Below are positions 43,196 to 52,249 of a stretch of 64,000 nucleotides of DNA, one piece after another. The position numbers and the translations under genes were made by a program. The stretch lies in assembly GCF_026240905.1 (NCBI RefSeq), contig NZ_JAPEVI010000003.1:4094501-4158500 (forward strand), written 5' to 3'. Numbering within the stretch: position 1 is the first letter of the stretch; each line of letters opens with the position of its first letter. The notes below the pieces were generated by a model. It was given only the letters and a program-made list of their open reading frames with translations, was not told the origin of the DNA and made no database searches. This DNA comes from Roseibium salinum (GTDB taxonomy: Bacteria > Pseudomonadota > Alphaproteobacteria > Rhizobiales > Stappiaceae).

Positions 43196-44575
43196 ATGGC
43201 ACCGTCCAAAGACCGTGAGAGCAACCGTTTCAGCGCCCGCATGGGCCGCTATGCAAAAGTCGGCACCAATATGGGCGGCATTGCCGCCAAGGTCGCCGGC
43301 GCGAGGCTGTTCGGCATGGAGCTCGACAATGCCAAGAATGCCGCGGAACTCGCCGCGGCCCTGGGCGGCCTGAAAGGGCCGCTGATGAAGGTGGCCCAAC
43401 TCCTGTCGACCATTCCCGATGCCCTGCCGCCGGAATACACGACCGAGCTTGCCAAACTGCAGGCAAGCGCGCCGCCGATGGGCTGGGCCTTCGTCAAGCG
43501 GCGCATGAGGGCGGAACTCGGCGCGGACTGGCAGAACCGGTTCGCCGAATTCGGCAGGGAACCGGCCGCCGCCGCCTCTCTCGGGCAGGTCCACCGTGCG
43601 GTCGGGCATGACGGCAAGGTGCTGGCCTGCAAGCTGCAGTATCCGGACATGGCATCCGCCGTGGAGGCGGATCTGAGCCAGTTGGAGATGCTGTTCTCGC
43701 TGCACCGGCGGATGAGCCCGGCGATCGATACACGGGAGATCGCCAAGGAAATCAGCGCTAGGGTCCGCGAAGAACTGGACTATGCCCGCGAAGCGGCGCA
43801 TATCGCCATGTACAGGCACATTCTTGCCGGCTACGGTCGCATCCGCGTGCCCGAGGTCGTCGACGACCTGTCCACGGGACGGCTTCTCACCATGGGCTGG
43901 CTCGAGGGCCGGCCGCTGCTGGATTTCAAGGGACACGGCCAGGAGGAGCGGAACCTTCTGGCGAAAACCATGTTCCATGCCTGGTGGCATCCCTTCAGCC
44001 ATTTCGGCGTCATCCATGGCGATCCGCATCTCGGCAACTACACGGTCTTCGAGAACGCCGACACGCCGGCCGGCATCAATCTTCTGGACTATGGCTGTAT
44101 CCGCATCTTCCCCGAAGCCTTCGTGGAAGGGGTGGTCAATCTTTATCGCGGGCTTCTGGAAGAAGACAACGACCGCGTCGTTGCCGCTTATGAGCACTGG
44201 GGCTTCAAGAACCTCACGAAGGAAGTCGTCGAGATACTCAACATCTGGGCGCGGTTCATCTACGGTCCGCTTTTGACCGACCGGGTGCGCTCCATTGCCG
44301 ACGGGGTGTCCGCGGCGGAGTACGGCCGCAAGGAGGCCTTCCGGGTACACACCGCCCTGAAGAAACTGGGGCCGGTTACGGTGCCGCAGGAATTCGTCTT
44401 CATGGACCGGGCGGCCATCGGCCTCGGCGGCGTCTTCCTGCATTTGCGCGCCGAACTGAATTTCTATCGGCTGTTCAACGAGCAGATCGACGGATTTGAT
44501 GCCGCCACCGTCCGCAAGCGCCAGGATGAGGCCTTGCGGGCCGCCGATCTTGCGCCCGCTTCGAACGCCGCATAG
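43196..44575 (+). CDS. ABC1/UbiB-type atypical kinase family protein
   Basis: A 459-residue member of the ABC1/ADCK/UbiB family, atypical kinases with roles in quinone lipid biosynthesis. The diagnostic segment has LKGPLMKVAQLLST (a KxAQ variant of KxGQ), LASLGQVHRAVG with lysine CKLQYPDM, EELDYAREAAH, and the catalytic HGDPHLGNY starting at H274 followed by LLDYGCIRIF. No transmembrane tail is obvious. It starts 93 bases after the DUF3445 gene. The target molecule is unknown. Confidence 0.87.
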   Translation: MAPSKDRESNRFSARMGRYAKVGTNMGGIAAKVAGARLFGMELDNAKNAAELAAALGGLKGPLMKVAQLLSTIPDALPPEYTTELAKLQASAPPMGWAFVKRRMRAELGADWQNRFAEFGREPAAAASLGQVHRAVGHDGKVLACKLQYPDMASAVEADLSQLEMLFSLHRRMSPAIDTREIAKEISARVREELDYAREAAHIAMYRHILAGYGRIRVPEVVDDLSTGRLLTMGWLEGRPLLDFKGHGQEERNLLAKTMFHAWWHPFSHFGVIHGDPHLGNYTVFENADTPAGINLLDYGCIRIFPEAFVEGVVNLYRGLLEEDNDRVVAAYEHWGFKNLTKEVVEILNIWARFIYGPLLTDRVRSIADGVSAAEYGRKEAFRVHTALKKLGPVTVPQEFVFMDRAAIGLGGVFLHLRAELNFYRLFNEQIDGFDAATVRKRQDEALRAADLAPASNAA

Positions 44576-44593
44576 GCGCACGGCCGGTGCGCC
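44575..44593 (+). terminator. Hairpin after the ABC1-family gene
   Basis: GGCGCAC / GTGCGCC with a GGCCG loop immediately follows the stop codon. The stem has no following T run, so it is a weak candidate. Confidence 0.3.
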
Positions 44594-44736
44594 GGAAAGG
44601 CTTTCGCCATGCGCTACTTCGCCGTCGGTCAAAAAGTCGCGTCCGCGGTGCGTAAATCTGCCGCCTGGAACATTGCCCAACTGGAAAGCTTTATTGTATG
44701 AAGACTGCCGACTTAGGAATTTCCCAGGGGGACTGA

Positions 44737-45018
44737 ATGTCTGACGAAAACGCGCCCGCAATGGACTACGAAGCTCACGAGCGGACTTACGAGGGGTTCA
44801 TCAACTTCTCGAAGGTCGGGACGATTGCGGCCCTGAACGTCATGCTGTGCCTGATCATGTTCGGCTTCGGCGGCTCGGTCGCCACCATCTTCGGCTGGCT
44901 GATGCTCATTGCGACAATCGTCGCGTCCTCTATCGGCCTCGCCCTTGGTGCCACCGGCTGGATCCCGCCGGCAGCGGTTTTCGTGGTCACGGGACTTCTG
45001 GCGATCCTGACCGTCTGA
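44737..45018 (+). CDS. aa3-type cytochrome c oxidase subunit IV family protein
   Basis: A 93-residue membrane protein with the family's N-terminal MDYEAHERTYEGFINFSKVGTI cut by hydrophobic segments (AALNVMLCLIMFGFG, IFGWLMLIATIVASSIGLAL, AVFVVTGLLAILTV). Small subunit of the bacterial aa3 oxidase by family, with no clear catalytic role. It is not beside other oxidase genes here. A GGGGG ribosome site precedes ATG 44737. Confidence 0.83.
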   Translation: MSDENAPAMDYEAHERTYEGFINFSKVGTIAALNVMLCLIMFGFGGSVATIFGWLMLIATIVASSIGLALGATGWIPPAAVFVVTGLLAILTV

Positions 45019-45065
45019 GTGGCGACCGGTTGGCCGACGCCTTCATCCCGTTTGAGGCAGGTGTC

Positions 45066-45737
45066 ATGAACCGGTCCGCACCTGCTCCGTTTGTCTACGA
45101 CCCGCCGGAGGAGCCGTTCCTGACGGTCCTTCACGCGGATGACCATCTGCTCGTCATCGACAAGCCGAGCGGACTGTTGAGCGTTCCCGGCAAGGCTGCC
45201 GAGCATTCGGATTGCCTGGAGCGCAGGGCCCGCGAAGCCTTTTCGGGGGCACGTATCGTCCACCGGCTGGATATGGATACCTCCGGCGTCATGGTGCTGG
45301 CGATGAGCGCCGCTGCTCTCCGGCATCTGGGGCTGCAGTTCGAAAGACGCAAAACCCGCAAAACCTATGTCGCCGAAATCTGGGGCCATCCGGGCGCCGA
45401 CGAGGGTGAGATCGATCTGCCGTTGATCTGCGACTGGCCGAACCGGCCCAGGCAGATGGTCAGCTTCGAGCACGGCAAGCCCGCCATGACCCGCTGGCAG
45501 GTGCTGGAGCGGAAGGCGAAGACGTCCCGTGTCCTGCTGTTCCCGCACACGGGCCGGTCCCACCAGCTACGTGTCCACATGCTTGCCCTCGGGCACCCGA
45601 TTGTCGGCGACCGTTTCTACGCCGAAGGAGAGGCGCTCGCCGCGTCCGGCAGGCTGGCGCTCCACGCGCAGAGCCTGGAGCTGCACCATCCGGCGGATGG
45701 CGAACGGGTCACGTTCGAAGCAGCCTGTCCTTTTTGA
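45066..45737 (+). CDS. RluA-family RNA pseudouridine synthase
   Basis: A 223-residue enzyme that isomerises uridine to pseudouridine in rRNA or tRNA. The catalytic motif is HRLDMDTSG with D69; KPSGLLSVPGK, KTYVAEIWG and HTGRSHQLRVHMLALGHPIVGD confirm RluA type. No S4 domain is present, as in RluA itself. The target base cannot be told from sequence. The last 20 codons are duplicated in decayed form at 45990-46053 beyond a palindromic repeat. Confidence 0.88.
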   Translation: MNRSAPAPFVYDPPEEPFLTVLHADDHLLVIDKPSGLLSVPGKAAEHSDCLERRAREAFSGARIVHRLDMDTSGVMVLAMSAAALRHLGLQFERRKTRKTYVAEIWGHPGADEGEIDLPLICDWPNRPRQMVSFEHGKPAMTRWQVLERKAKTSRVLLFPHTGRSHQLRVHMLALGHPIVGDRFYAEGEALAASGRLALHAQSLELHHPADGERVTFEAACPF

Positions 45738-45867
45738 CCAGAGGCGTCAGCCGTGAAGGCTCAACAAGTGGTTGCCCGTGCGACTGGTCCGAAGGGACCG
45801 GCCTTGCCTGTCTTGATTTGCTCCCAAGAGGGAAGGCCGAGCAACCTGCACTCGCTACAAGAAAAAC

Positions 45868-45974
45868 CTCATCCTGAGGAGCGAGCTTACTCGCGTCTCG
45901 AAGGATAGGCGGCATATTATGAGCAGGCGGCCGATCCTTCGGGATGCCGCGTTCGCGGCTCGTCAGGATGAAGG
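45868..45974. repeat. Palindromic intergenic repeat, 107 bp (copy A)
   Basis: CCTCATCCTGAGG...GTCTCGAAGGATAGG...CCGATCCTTCGGGATGCCG...CAGGATGAAG. The two arms CCTCATCCTGA and TCAGGATGA(A)G, and CGAAGGAT and ATCCTTCG, are complementary, giving a long cruciform. The same family, of near-identical length, is at 52144-52249 in the purE-purK gap, and a decayed copy is at 46763. Confidence 0.75.
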
Positions 45975-45989
45975 CGTGCGCGGCCGAGG

Positions 45990-46053
45990 GGCTCCACGCG
46001 TGGAGACTGGAGCTGCATCATCCGGCGGATGGCGAGCGGTCACTCAGTTCAGG
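45990..46053 (+). pseudogene. Decayed duplicate of the 3' end of the pseudouridine synthase gene
   Basis: GGGGCTCCACGCG...GACTGGAGCTGCATCATC, then CGGCGGATGGCGAGCGG, matches 45657-45720 of the RluA-family gene at about 9 of 10 positions, with one missing G that shifts the frame. It follows directly after the palindromic repeat. It has no start and is not translated. Confidence 0.7.
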
Positions 46054-46056
46054 ACA

Positions 46057-46683
46057 TTAGCCTTTTTCGATAATCCGGCATTTTCTGAAACCGAAAACCC
46101 GGCTCATCTTGGCTGCTCGCAGGGCTTGCGTGAGCCGATCGCTCAGAAAGAACATGTTTATCAACGGCGGGTTCACCCATAGATCCGGGCCCTCGAGCGC
46201 CGTGGGACCAAGCGCAATGTCGTCGTCATGAAGATTGGGTGCCATGCGCATTTTGCCTGAATCAAAGACATCCAGATTTAATGTTTCACTGGGGAGGAAA
46301 GCGTCCTTACGTTCGCCTACGTTCAAGCTGAAATACTCGCCCTCCACCGAAGTTTTCCGGTCGTATTGGAACAACCTGATCGGGTAGAGAGAAGACTTTC
46401 CCAGGTCGAACTGCCTCAGGATATCCGCGCATTTGGCGGAGACCACCACCACCCCGGCGGCGCGCACAAGATCCGCCTGCGTCTTTATCGGTGGTCCGAA
46501 CTTCCTCGCGAATATCTCTTTCGGAAAATGCTCCGCTGACATGGGTTCGCCGGTCTCGTTCAACTTTGCCATTTCTCCGAGCGTCATGCCGGTCGGCAAG
46601 GGGTCAGCGACAAAATCCTTGACTCGCGTTGAATCCATAAAGGCTCGGCTGGCCCATACCTCCGCGTCCCTCGTCTGCGCCAT
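46057..46683 (-). CDS. Uncharacterised protein, DUF1629/Imm11-like
   Basis: A 208-residue protein whose C-terminal half (GPTALEGPDLWVNPPLINMFFLSDRL cut by TQALRAAKMSRVFGFRKCRIIE) resembles DUF1629, grouped with suppressor/immunity proteins of polymorphic toxins. I cannot verify this. The start is uncertain: ATG 46683 (used) or a TTG at 46704. A ribosome site (GGAG) is 12 bases from the ATG. Its lower-GC and less codon-biased sequence, and its place between two palindromic repeats and a duplicated gene end, suggest acquisition. No toxin gene is adjacent. Confidence 0.6.
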   Translation of the reverse strand: MAQTRDAEVWASRAFMDSTRVKDFVADPLPTGMTLGEMAKLNETGEPMSAEHFPKEIFARKFGPPIKTQADLVRAAGVVVVSAKCADILRQFDLGKSSLYPIRLFQYDRKTSVEGEYFSLNVGERKDAFLPSETLNLDVFDSGKMRMAPNLHDDDIALGPTALEGPDLWVNPPLINMFFLSDRLTQALRAAKMSRVFGFRKCRIIEKG

Positions 46684-46762
46684 GTGAACAACAAGCTCCA
46701 GCAATTTGGTCAGCTGGTACTGAGGCCAGATCCTTGTCTGCAGTCAAGACGAAGTGGTTCCC

Positions 46763-46838
46763 GTTTGACGGATAGGCGGCATAGTGCGAGCAAGCGGTCG
46801 ATGGACGCCGCGTTAGCGGCTCCTCGGGACGTGAGGGT
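46763..46838. repeat. Decayed copy of the palindromic repeat (copy C)
   Basis: GGATAGGCGGCATAGTGCGAGCAAGCGG... and GACGCCGCGTTAGCGGCTCCTCGGGACGTGAGG match the second half of copy A (45901-45974) with substitutions and small gaps. It ends near another short match to the pseudouridine synthase gene (GCCGAGGCGCTCGC). Confidence 0.55.
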
Positions 46839-46888
46839 GTGTGCGCCTGTCGCCCAGGCCGAGGCGCTCGCAGCATAGCTGTTGAGCG

Positions 46889-47473
46889 CTATGCCGCGTC
46901 GCGCCCCAACGCTTCCATCTTCTTGAGCCATTTGCTGACGCGGGCCTCTCCTGCCTGCTCCACCATGCCGAAGAGGGTGGACCTGACCGGTTTGAAGCCG
47001 GCGAAGCCGAGGATGTTGCGCTTCAGGTTCTTCAGGCTGTGGGCCCTGTACCAGAGCGTATAGGCGAGTGCAGGCATGCCCATGGTCACGACGACACGCG
47101 CCGACTTGCCGCGCATCTTGCCTTTCGGCCACCTGTCGTCGGCGGCGCGTTCGAAAGCCGTGTCGTAGTGCAGCAGCTGTTCCAGGAACGCCTTAGTATA
47201 GGCCGGAAGCGTGCCGAGCCAGAGCGGGTAGACCAGCACCAGATGGTCGGCAGCCAGCAGCGCATCGCGGGCCGGCTGGAGGACGTTTGGGGTCGGTTCC
47301 TTCGAGAAATCGGACGGCTTGCGGAGGACGGGAAATTCCAAGTCGGCAATGCGCACGAGCGTTGCCTCGTGGCCTGCGGCGAGCGCGCCCTGCTGATAGG
47401 CGGCCGACAGAGCATGGCCCAGGTGCCGCTCGTCCGGGTCCGGGTGGCCGTCCAGAATGAGGATCGATTTCAT
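46889..47473 (-). CDS. NAD(P)H dehydrogenase (quinone)-like flavodoxin-fold protein
   Basis: A 194-residue flavoprotein of the NQO1/KefF/MdaB-like group that reduces quinones with two electrons. The N-terminal ILILDGHPDPDERHLGHAL is the FMN/FAD phosphate site; VLVYPLWLGTLPAYTKAFLEQLL is the flavin-side helix. ATG 47473 is preceded by CGGAGG. It is transcribed toward the repeat-rich patch, with the TPR lipoprotein gene upstream on the same strand. Confidence 0.82.
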   Translation of the reverse strand: MKSILILDGHPDPDERHLGHALSAAYQQGALAAGHEATLVRIADLEFPVLRKPSDFSKEPTPNVLQPARDALLAADHLVLVYPLWLGTLPAYTKAFLEQLLHYDTAFERAADDRWPKGKMRGKSARVVVTMGMPALAYTLWYRAHSLKNLKRNILGFAGFKPVRSTLFGMVEQAGEARVSKWLKKMEALGRDAA

Positions 47474-47907
47474 GTGGCCTCCGTGTTTGGGAACGCAGGC
47501 ATTGGTAGGGGCGAGGACACTCCAGCGCATTGATATCGGTCATGCGTGGAGGTGTGCCGGGCTTAACGGAATGACATTCAGAGGATCTTCAACGCTCTCG
47601 ATTGTCCTCCATCCGAGGGCGAAAAAGCAGTAAGTTATTGAATAGTCAGCTTTTCCACTCGCCCGTCAGACGAAAGCCCGGGTCCCGGTGGTGCTGATTA
47701 TGCGTCAAACCGGGATTGTTCGTTCTCTCTGGATTAAAGCAGAATGCCGGACTGCAGGTTCGTCACATGCTTCAGCAAACGGGCCAGCGAGTGGGCCCCG
47801 GATCTCCGCTTTGCTGCGTCCGGGGTGACTGTCTTCAGCGGCACATCCTGGGGTCGAATTCACAACAACCCGGAGAAATCCAGCCCGGTCGGGGGCTCGA
47901 GCCCGGG
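47474..47907. other. Intergenic region with a palindromic repeat, no gene seen
   Basis: A 434-base gap between the TPR lipoprotein and the flavoprotein genes. A CCCCGGATCTCCGC...GCGTCCGGGGTGAC element at 47796-47829 matches a repeat at 63597-63632. At the right edge, CGGTCGGG / CCCGACCG brackets the TPR gene stop and could form its terminator. I see no ORF with a ribosome site. Confidence 0.5.
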
Positions 47908-48765
47908 TTAAGCCCGACCGAGGCGGCCGAGCCCTTCGCGGGCGATCTTGTTGGAATTTTCCAGCGAAACCGCCTTGGTATAGCTCCGGCGGGCGTCCGA
48001 CGGTTGATTGAGCATTTCAAGGGCAAGGCCCCGGTTTGCCCATGCAACGGCGGAGTCGCGGTCCAGATTGACGGCCATGGACAGATCGGAAAGTGCCGCG
48101 TTGGGGTCGTTGACCGCCAGATAGGAAATGCCGCGGGCGATATAGGGCGCAGCCGCTTTCGGGTTCAGGCCGATGGCGGTTGCGAAATCTTCGATCGCGC
48201 GGTTGTCCTGCTTCTGTGCCTGGTAGATCAGGCCGCGGTTATAGAACGCGCGGGCATCGCTGCTGTCGCGGGAAATGACGGAATTGAAATCCGCCAGGGC
48301 CGCGCCGTAATTGCCTTCCTGGCGGTAGATGTTTCCGCGGCCGACATAGGCCGTATCGTAATCCGGCTTGATGTTGATCGCGCGGGTGTAGTCGGCAACC
48401 GCCAAGTCGTTCCGCCCCTGGCGCCGGTAGACCAGCGCCCGGTTGGCGTAGGTCTGATAGGAGTTCGGATTGAGCTGCAGGGCCCGGTTGAAGTCCTCAA
48501 CCGCCTGATCGAGCTTGCCAGCCTGCCCGTAGGCGATGCCGCGGGTGCTGTAGGCGTTGGCATCGGACGGATTGGATTCAATCACCGCCGTCAGGGAGGC
48601 GATGTTGGTGGACGAGCCGGCAGACGAATTGATCGGCACATCGTCATAGACGCCGCCGGTGGTGTTGCAGGCGGCAAGCAGCGTGGCGAGGCTGAGCAGG
48701 GCGGCGTGAGGCAGGAACTTGTGCATCCGGCAGATTTGATCCCTTGCGGTCAGGCGATTAGACAT
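47908..48765 (-). CDS. TPR-repeat lipoprotein
   Basis: A 285-residue predicted lipoprotein with a lipobox LLAAC at C33, then a Ser/Thr-rich spacer and a chain of about six tetratricopeptide repeats (SDANAYSTRGIAYGQAGKLDQAVEDF..., each about 34 residues). TPR lipoproteins of this size resemble NlpI-like outer-membrane adaptors that hold peptidoglycan enzymes. The start could also be ATG 48726 (MHKFLPHAALL), which also gives a good lipoprotein signal. It is upstream of the flavoprotein gene. Confidence 0.8.
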   Translation of the reverse strand: MSNRLTARDQICRMHKFLPHAALLSLATLLAACNTTGGVYDDVPINSSAGSSTNIASLTAVIESNPSDANAYSTRGIAYGQAGKLDQAVEDFNRALQLNPNSYQTYANRALVYRRQGRNDLAVADYTRAINIKPDYDTAYVGRGNIYRQEGNYGAALADFNSVISRDSSDARAFYNRGLIYQAQKQDNRAIEDFATAIGLNPKAAAPYIARGISYLAVNDPNAALSDLSMAVNLDRDSAVAWANRGLALEMLNQPSDARRSYTKAVSLENSNKIAREGLGRLGRA

Positions 48766-48930
48766 GCCGTTTTTCCGCCCCCAATAGGGCGGGAGTGTGG
48801 CTGCGCTTTCTTTGCGGGCGGCAGTCCATAGCATTCTCCGCAAAATGCCAAAAAGCCGACCGTATAACCGGCCGGCCTAACGGCTATCTTGACGAGATGG
48901 CGATCCGTGCCGCCGGCACACTCAAGCCGC

Positions 48931-49161
48931 TTAGCGGCGAGCGGCGGGCTTGCCCGGAAGCAGACCTTCGCGCTGTGCCCGCTTGCGAGCCAGCTTGCGC
49001 GCGCGGCGAATAGCTTCTGCCTTTTCGCGCGCCTTCTTCTCGGACGGCTTTTCAAAATGACCGCGAAGTTTCATTTCACGGAAGATGCCTTCGCGCTGCA
49101 TCTTTTTCTTGAGCGCCTTCAGCGCCTGATCGACATTATTGTCGCGAACCAAAACCTGCAC
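48931..49161 (-). CDS. rpsU: 30S ribosomal protein S21
   Basis: A 76-residue basic protein. The sequence begins [20 protein letters not shown] and continues with [24 protein letters not shown], characteristic of S21 in Rhizobiales; the Arg/Lys-rich C-terminal tail ([21 protein letters not shown]) is also typical. S21 helps mRNA base pairing with 16S rRNA. It is monocistronic, opposite in direction to the MATE gene. Confidence 0.96.
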   Translation of the reverse strand: MQVLVRDNNVDQALKALKKKMQREGIFREMKLRGHFEKPSEKKAREKAEAIRRARKLARKRAQREGLLPGKPAARR

Positions 49162-49555
49162 GCGTTTTTTCCCGTTTTTTCGAGGCGCTGCGGTCGAGCC
49201 GCAGCCAGAACTGGATTTCGAGTTAAGCGAGATCTCGCAAGTGATCTCCGCGACTGCTCTGAGTACACGCAGTCAACGCTCACGGTCTTATCGATGTGTG
49301 GAGCATTCACTAGTGTGCAGAAAACTGATCGCCGCGGACGCGTCGCTCACTTTGGCGGGCTTAATACCAGAGGTGACCGGCCGTGTCCACTGCCATTCGC
49401 AAGAAATCCGGGTCAGGGACGCTTCCCCTTCCGGCAATCTCGAGGCTCAAGATCAGTGGACACCGTCTCTTATCACGATTACAGGTGAATGTCTTACCCC
49501 GGCTCAAACGAAGTCAATCGTCGTTTGTCGCCCCAGCCCTTTGTTGGAGGAAACG
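49162..49555. other. Divergent intergenic region between rpsU and the MATE gene
   Basis: A 394-base stretch with no convincing gene. It must carry the rpsU promoter and leader on the minus strand and the MATE promoter on the plus strand. I did not find a confident promoter pair. The right end has the TTGGAGGAA ribosome site of the MATE gene. Confidence 0.45.
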
Positions 49556-50955
49556 ATGGCGTCGCACTACGCGTCAAGGGCCACCGATTCGGATACGGGC
49601 AGATCCCTTTGGCAGAGCGACATCCGGCCGACACTCGCGCTGGGGCTGCCGCTGGCGGGCGCTCAGCTTGCGCAGATGGCGATCAATACCACCGATGTGC
49701 TGATGATCGGCCGGCTGGGCGCCGAGGAGCTTGCCGCCTCCGTGCTGGCGTTCAATTTCTACATGCTCGTTTGGTTTTTCGGCATGGGCGTCCTGCAGGC
49801 GGTGATCCCGCTGGCGGCGCGGGCGCGCGGCCAGCGCAAGCTGCGCGATTTCCGCCGCGCGGTGCGCATGGGGTTCTGGGTCGCGGTGCTCTACTGCATA
49901 CCGGTCTGGTGCATCATGTTCTTTACCGAATCCATTCTGGTGGCGTTGGGACAGGATCCGGAAATCTCCGCGACCGCCGGTCTTTACATGCATTTTCTAC
50001 AGTGGACCATGCTGCCGGCGCTGCTGATCATGGCGGTGCGGGGGTTCCTCACGGTGATGGAGCGCACTCAGGTGGTGCTTCTGGCGACGATTGCCGGCGC
50101 CATCGCCAACGCGATCCTGGATTATCTGCTGATCTTCGGCAATTTCGGTTTTCCGCGCCTGGAGCTGATCGGGGCCGGCATTGCGTCGGTCTTCAGTTCC
50201 GCAGTCACCTTCGGCTTTCTGATCCTCTACGCAACGCTGCATCCCAGGCTGAAACGCTACTACATTCTCGGCCGGATCTGGCGTTCTGACTGGCAGGTGA
50301 TCCTTCAGATCGTGCGGCTCGGAACGCCTATCGGCCTGACGATCATCGCGGAAGGCGCCCTGTTCGCGGCGTCCTCGATCATGATCGGCTGGCTGGGAAC
50401 CCTGCCGCTGGCGGGCCACGGCATCGCGCTGCAGATCTCGTCCGTCACCTTCATGGTGCCTGTGGGCTTCTCCGTCGCCGCCATGACACGCGTCAGCCTT
50501 GCGGCCGGGCGGGGCGATCATGAAGGCGTCGGCCGGGCCGGGTGGACGGCCCTGGGCGTGACCATGGTGTTCATGGGAAGTTTCGCGCTGCTGTTCTGGA
50601 CCGTGCCGGAGACCCTGGTCGGCTTCTACCTCGATCTGGAGGATCCGGAAGCCCGGGATGTCATGGCCTACGGGATGTCATTCCTGGCGGTCGCCGCGAT
50701 TTTCCAGCTTGCCGATGGCGGCCAGATCATCGGCGTGAATAATCTTCGCGGGCTGGGCGATACCACCATCCCGCTGTTCTATGCCCTGTTCGGCTACTGG
50801 GTCGTCGGCATCAGCCTGTCGCTCGGCCTCGGCTTTGCCGCCGGCTGGGGCGGCGTCGGCGTGTGGTGCGGCCTGGCGGGGGGCTGGCATCGGTGGCCCT
50901 TTTAGCCAACCGCCGCTTTGCCAAACGCGAAAAGCTCGGTCTGGTGATCGGCTGA
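49556..50955 (+). pseudogene. MATE-family efflux transporter, frameshifted at the 3' end
   Basis: Multidrug/toxin extrusion protein of the MATE (NorM-like) family with about 12 hydrophobic helices (IRPTLALGLPLAGAQLAQMAINTTD..., VLAFNFYMLVWFFGMG, and so on), start ATG 49556 with TTGGAGGAA. The frame as read stops early at 50905 (VWCGLAGGWHRWPF). Adding one G to the six-G run at 50878-50883 gives a C-terminus GLASVALLANRRFAKREKLGLVIG ending at TGA 50953-50955, a plausible MATE end. So either the last helix is truncated in the cell, or the G run is misread. Substrates are probably cationic drugs. Confidence 0.82.
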
Positions 50956-51019
50956 CCCGGTCGGCTCAAGCGATCCAAACGGCGCCGGTGATCGCAGCCG
51001 GTCGCCTCAGCTCGCTGTC

Positions 51020-52114
51020 TCAGGCGGTTCTTGTGGAGATCCGGTTCACGTGGCCCATCTTGCGGCCCTCCCGGGTCTCCGCCTTGCCGTAGAGATGAAG
51101 ACGCGCCTGCGGTTCCTTCAGCACGGATTGCCAGCCGTCGACATCGGCCCCGATGAGATTTTCCATGACCGCATCACTGTGGCGTTCGGTGGCGCCGAGG
51201 GGCCAGCCGGCGACGGCGCGGATGTGCTGGTCGAACTGGGAGGTGAGGCACGCGTCCTGGGTCCAGTGGCCCGAATTGTGCACTCTCGGGGCGATCTCGT
51301 TGACCAGCAGCTTCTCTTCATCACCGTCGCGCAGCAGGAACATCTCCACGCCCATGACGCCGACATAGTCGAGGCCGGCGACGATCTTTTCCGCCATGGC
51401 GCTCGCTGACCGCGTTGTCGCGTCGGAGACATCCGCCGGGACGGTGGAAGTCTTCAGGATGTGGTTCTCATGGTGGTTGCGGGCAATGTCGTAGCTGGCC
51501 GAGCTGCCGTCCAGATCCCTGCCGACGATCACCGAGACCTCACAGTCGAACGGAACGAGCGCTTCCAGAACCGCCGGCACGGCGCCGATCGCCTGGAAGG
51601 CGTTCGCCGCATCTTCGGGTTTGCGGATCATGATCTGGCCCTTGCCGTCATAGCCGAAACGGCGGGTCTTCAGGACACCCTGGCCGCCGAACGATGCCAG
51701 GGCCGCATCCAGGCCGGCCTGGGAATCGATCTCGGCGAAATCGGCGATCGCGACGCCGGCTCCGGACAGGAACCGCTTTTCGAAAAGGCGGTCCTGAGAC
51801 ACTTCCAGGGCGCGCACGCCCGGCCGAACGGGCAGTTTTGCGTCGAGATGCGCGGCCGTGGCGCCGGGTACGTTTTCGAATTCATAGGTCACGACGGACA
51901 CGGATTCGGCAAACCGGTCCAGCGCGTCGAGGTCCTCATAAGGGGCGACCGTGAAAGCGGCGCATACATCGAAGGCCGGGCTGTTCGGGTCGGGACAGAA
52001 GACATGTGCCTTGAGGCCCAGGCTGGCCGCGGATTGCGCCAGCATGCGCCCAAGCTGTCCGCCGCCGAGAATTCCGATCGTGTCGCCTGGGCGGAGCCGT
52101 GTGTTCTCGCTCAT
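51020..52114 (-). CDS. purK: 5-(carboxyamino)imidazole ribonucleotide synthase
   Basis: ATP-grasp enzyme of purine synthesis that carboxylates AIR with bicarbonate, 364 residues. Its N-terminal IGILGGGQLGRMLAQSA, the ATP-grasp region with VLKTRRFGYDGKGQ and LEALVPFDCEVSVIV, and the metal-binding VNEIAPRVHNSGHWT are diagnostic. It lies 212 bases downstream of purE; the gap contains a long palindromic repeat. Confidence 0.96.
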   Translation of the reverse strand: MSENTRLRPGDTIGILGGGQLGRMLAQSAASLGLKAHVFCPDPNSPAFDVCAAFTVAPYEDLDALDRFAESVSVVTYEFENVPGATAAHLDAKLPVRPGVRALEVSQDRLFEKRFLSGAGVAIADFAEIDSQAGLDAALASFGGQGVLKTRRFGYDGKGQIMIRKPEDAANAFQAIGAVPAVLEALVPFDCEVSVIVGRDLDGSSASYDIARNHHENHILKTSTVPADVSDATTRSASAMAEKIVAGLDYVGVMGVEMFLLRDGDEEKLLVNEIAPRVHNSGHWTQDACLTSQFDQHIRAVAGWPLGATERHSDAVMENLIGADVDGWQSVLKEPQARLHLYGKAETREGRKMGHVNRISTRTA

Positions 52115-52143
52115 GATGTCAATTCCTCGACGTTACTGCACCA

Positions 52144-52249
52144 CCTCATCCTGAGGTGAACCGTCAGTTTGGTCTCGAAGGATGGGCGGGAAATGCGGAG
52201 CAGGTGGCCCATCCTTCGAGACAGCCCTGCGCGCTTCCTCAGGATGAGG
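52144..52249. repeat. Palindromic intergenic repeat, 106 bp (copy B)
   Basis: CCTCATCCTGAGGTGAACC...TTGGTCTCGAAGGATGGGC...CCCATCCTTCGAGAC...TTCCTCAGGATGAGG. The ends are exact complements and the inner GTCTCGAAGGATGGGC/CCCATCCTTCGAGAC arms pair, so it can fold into a long hairpin. It is the best-conserved copy of the family at 45868. Confidence 0.8.
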
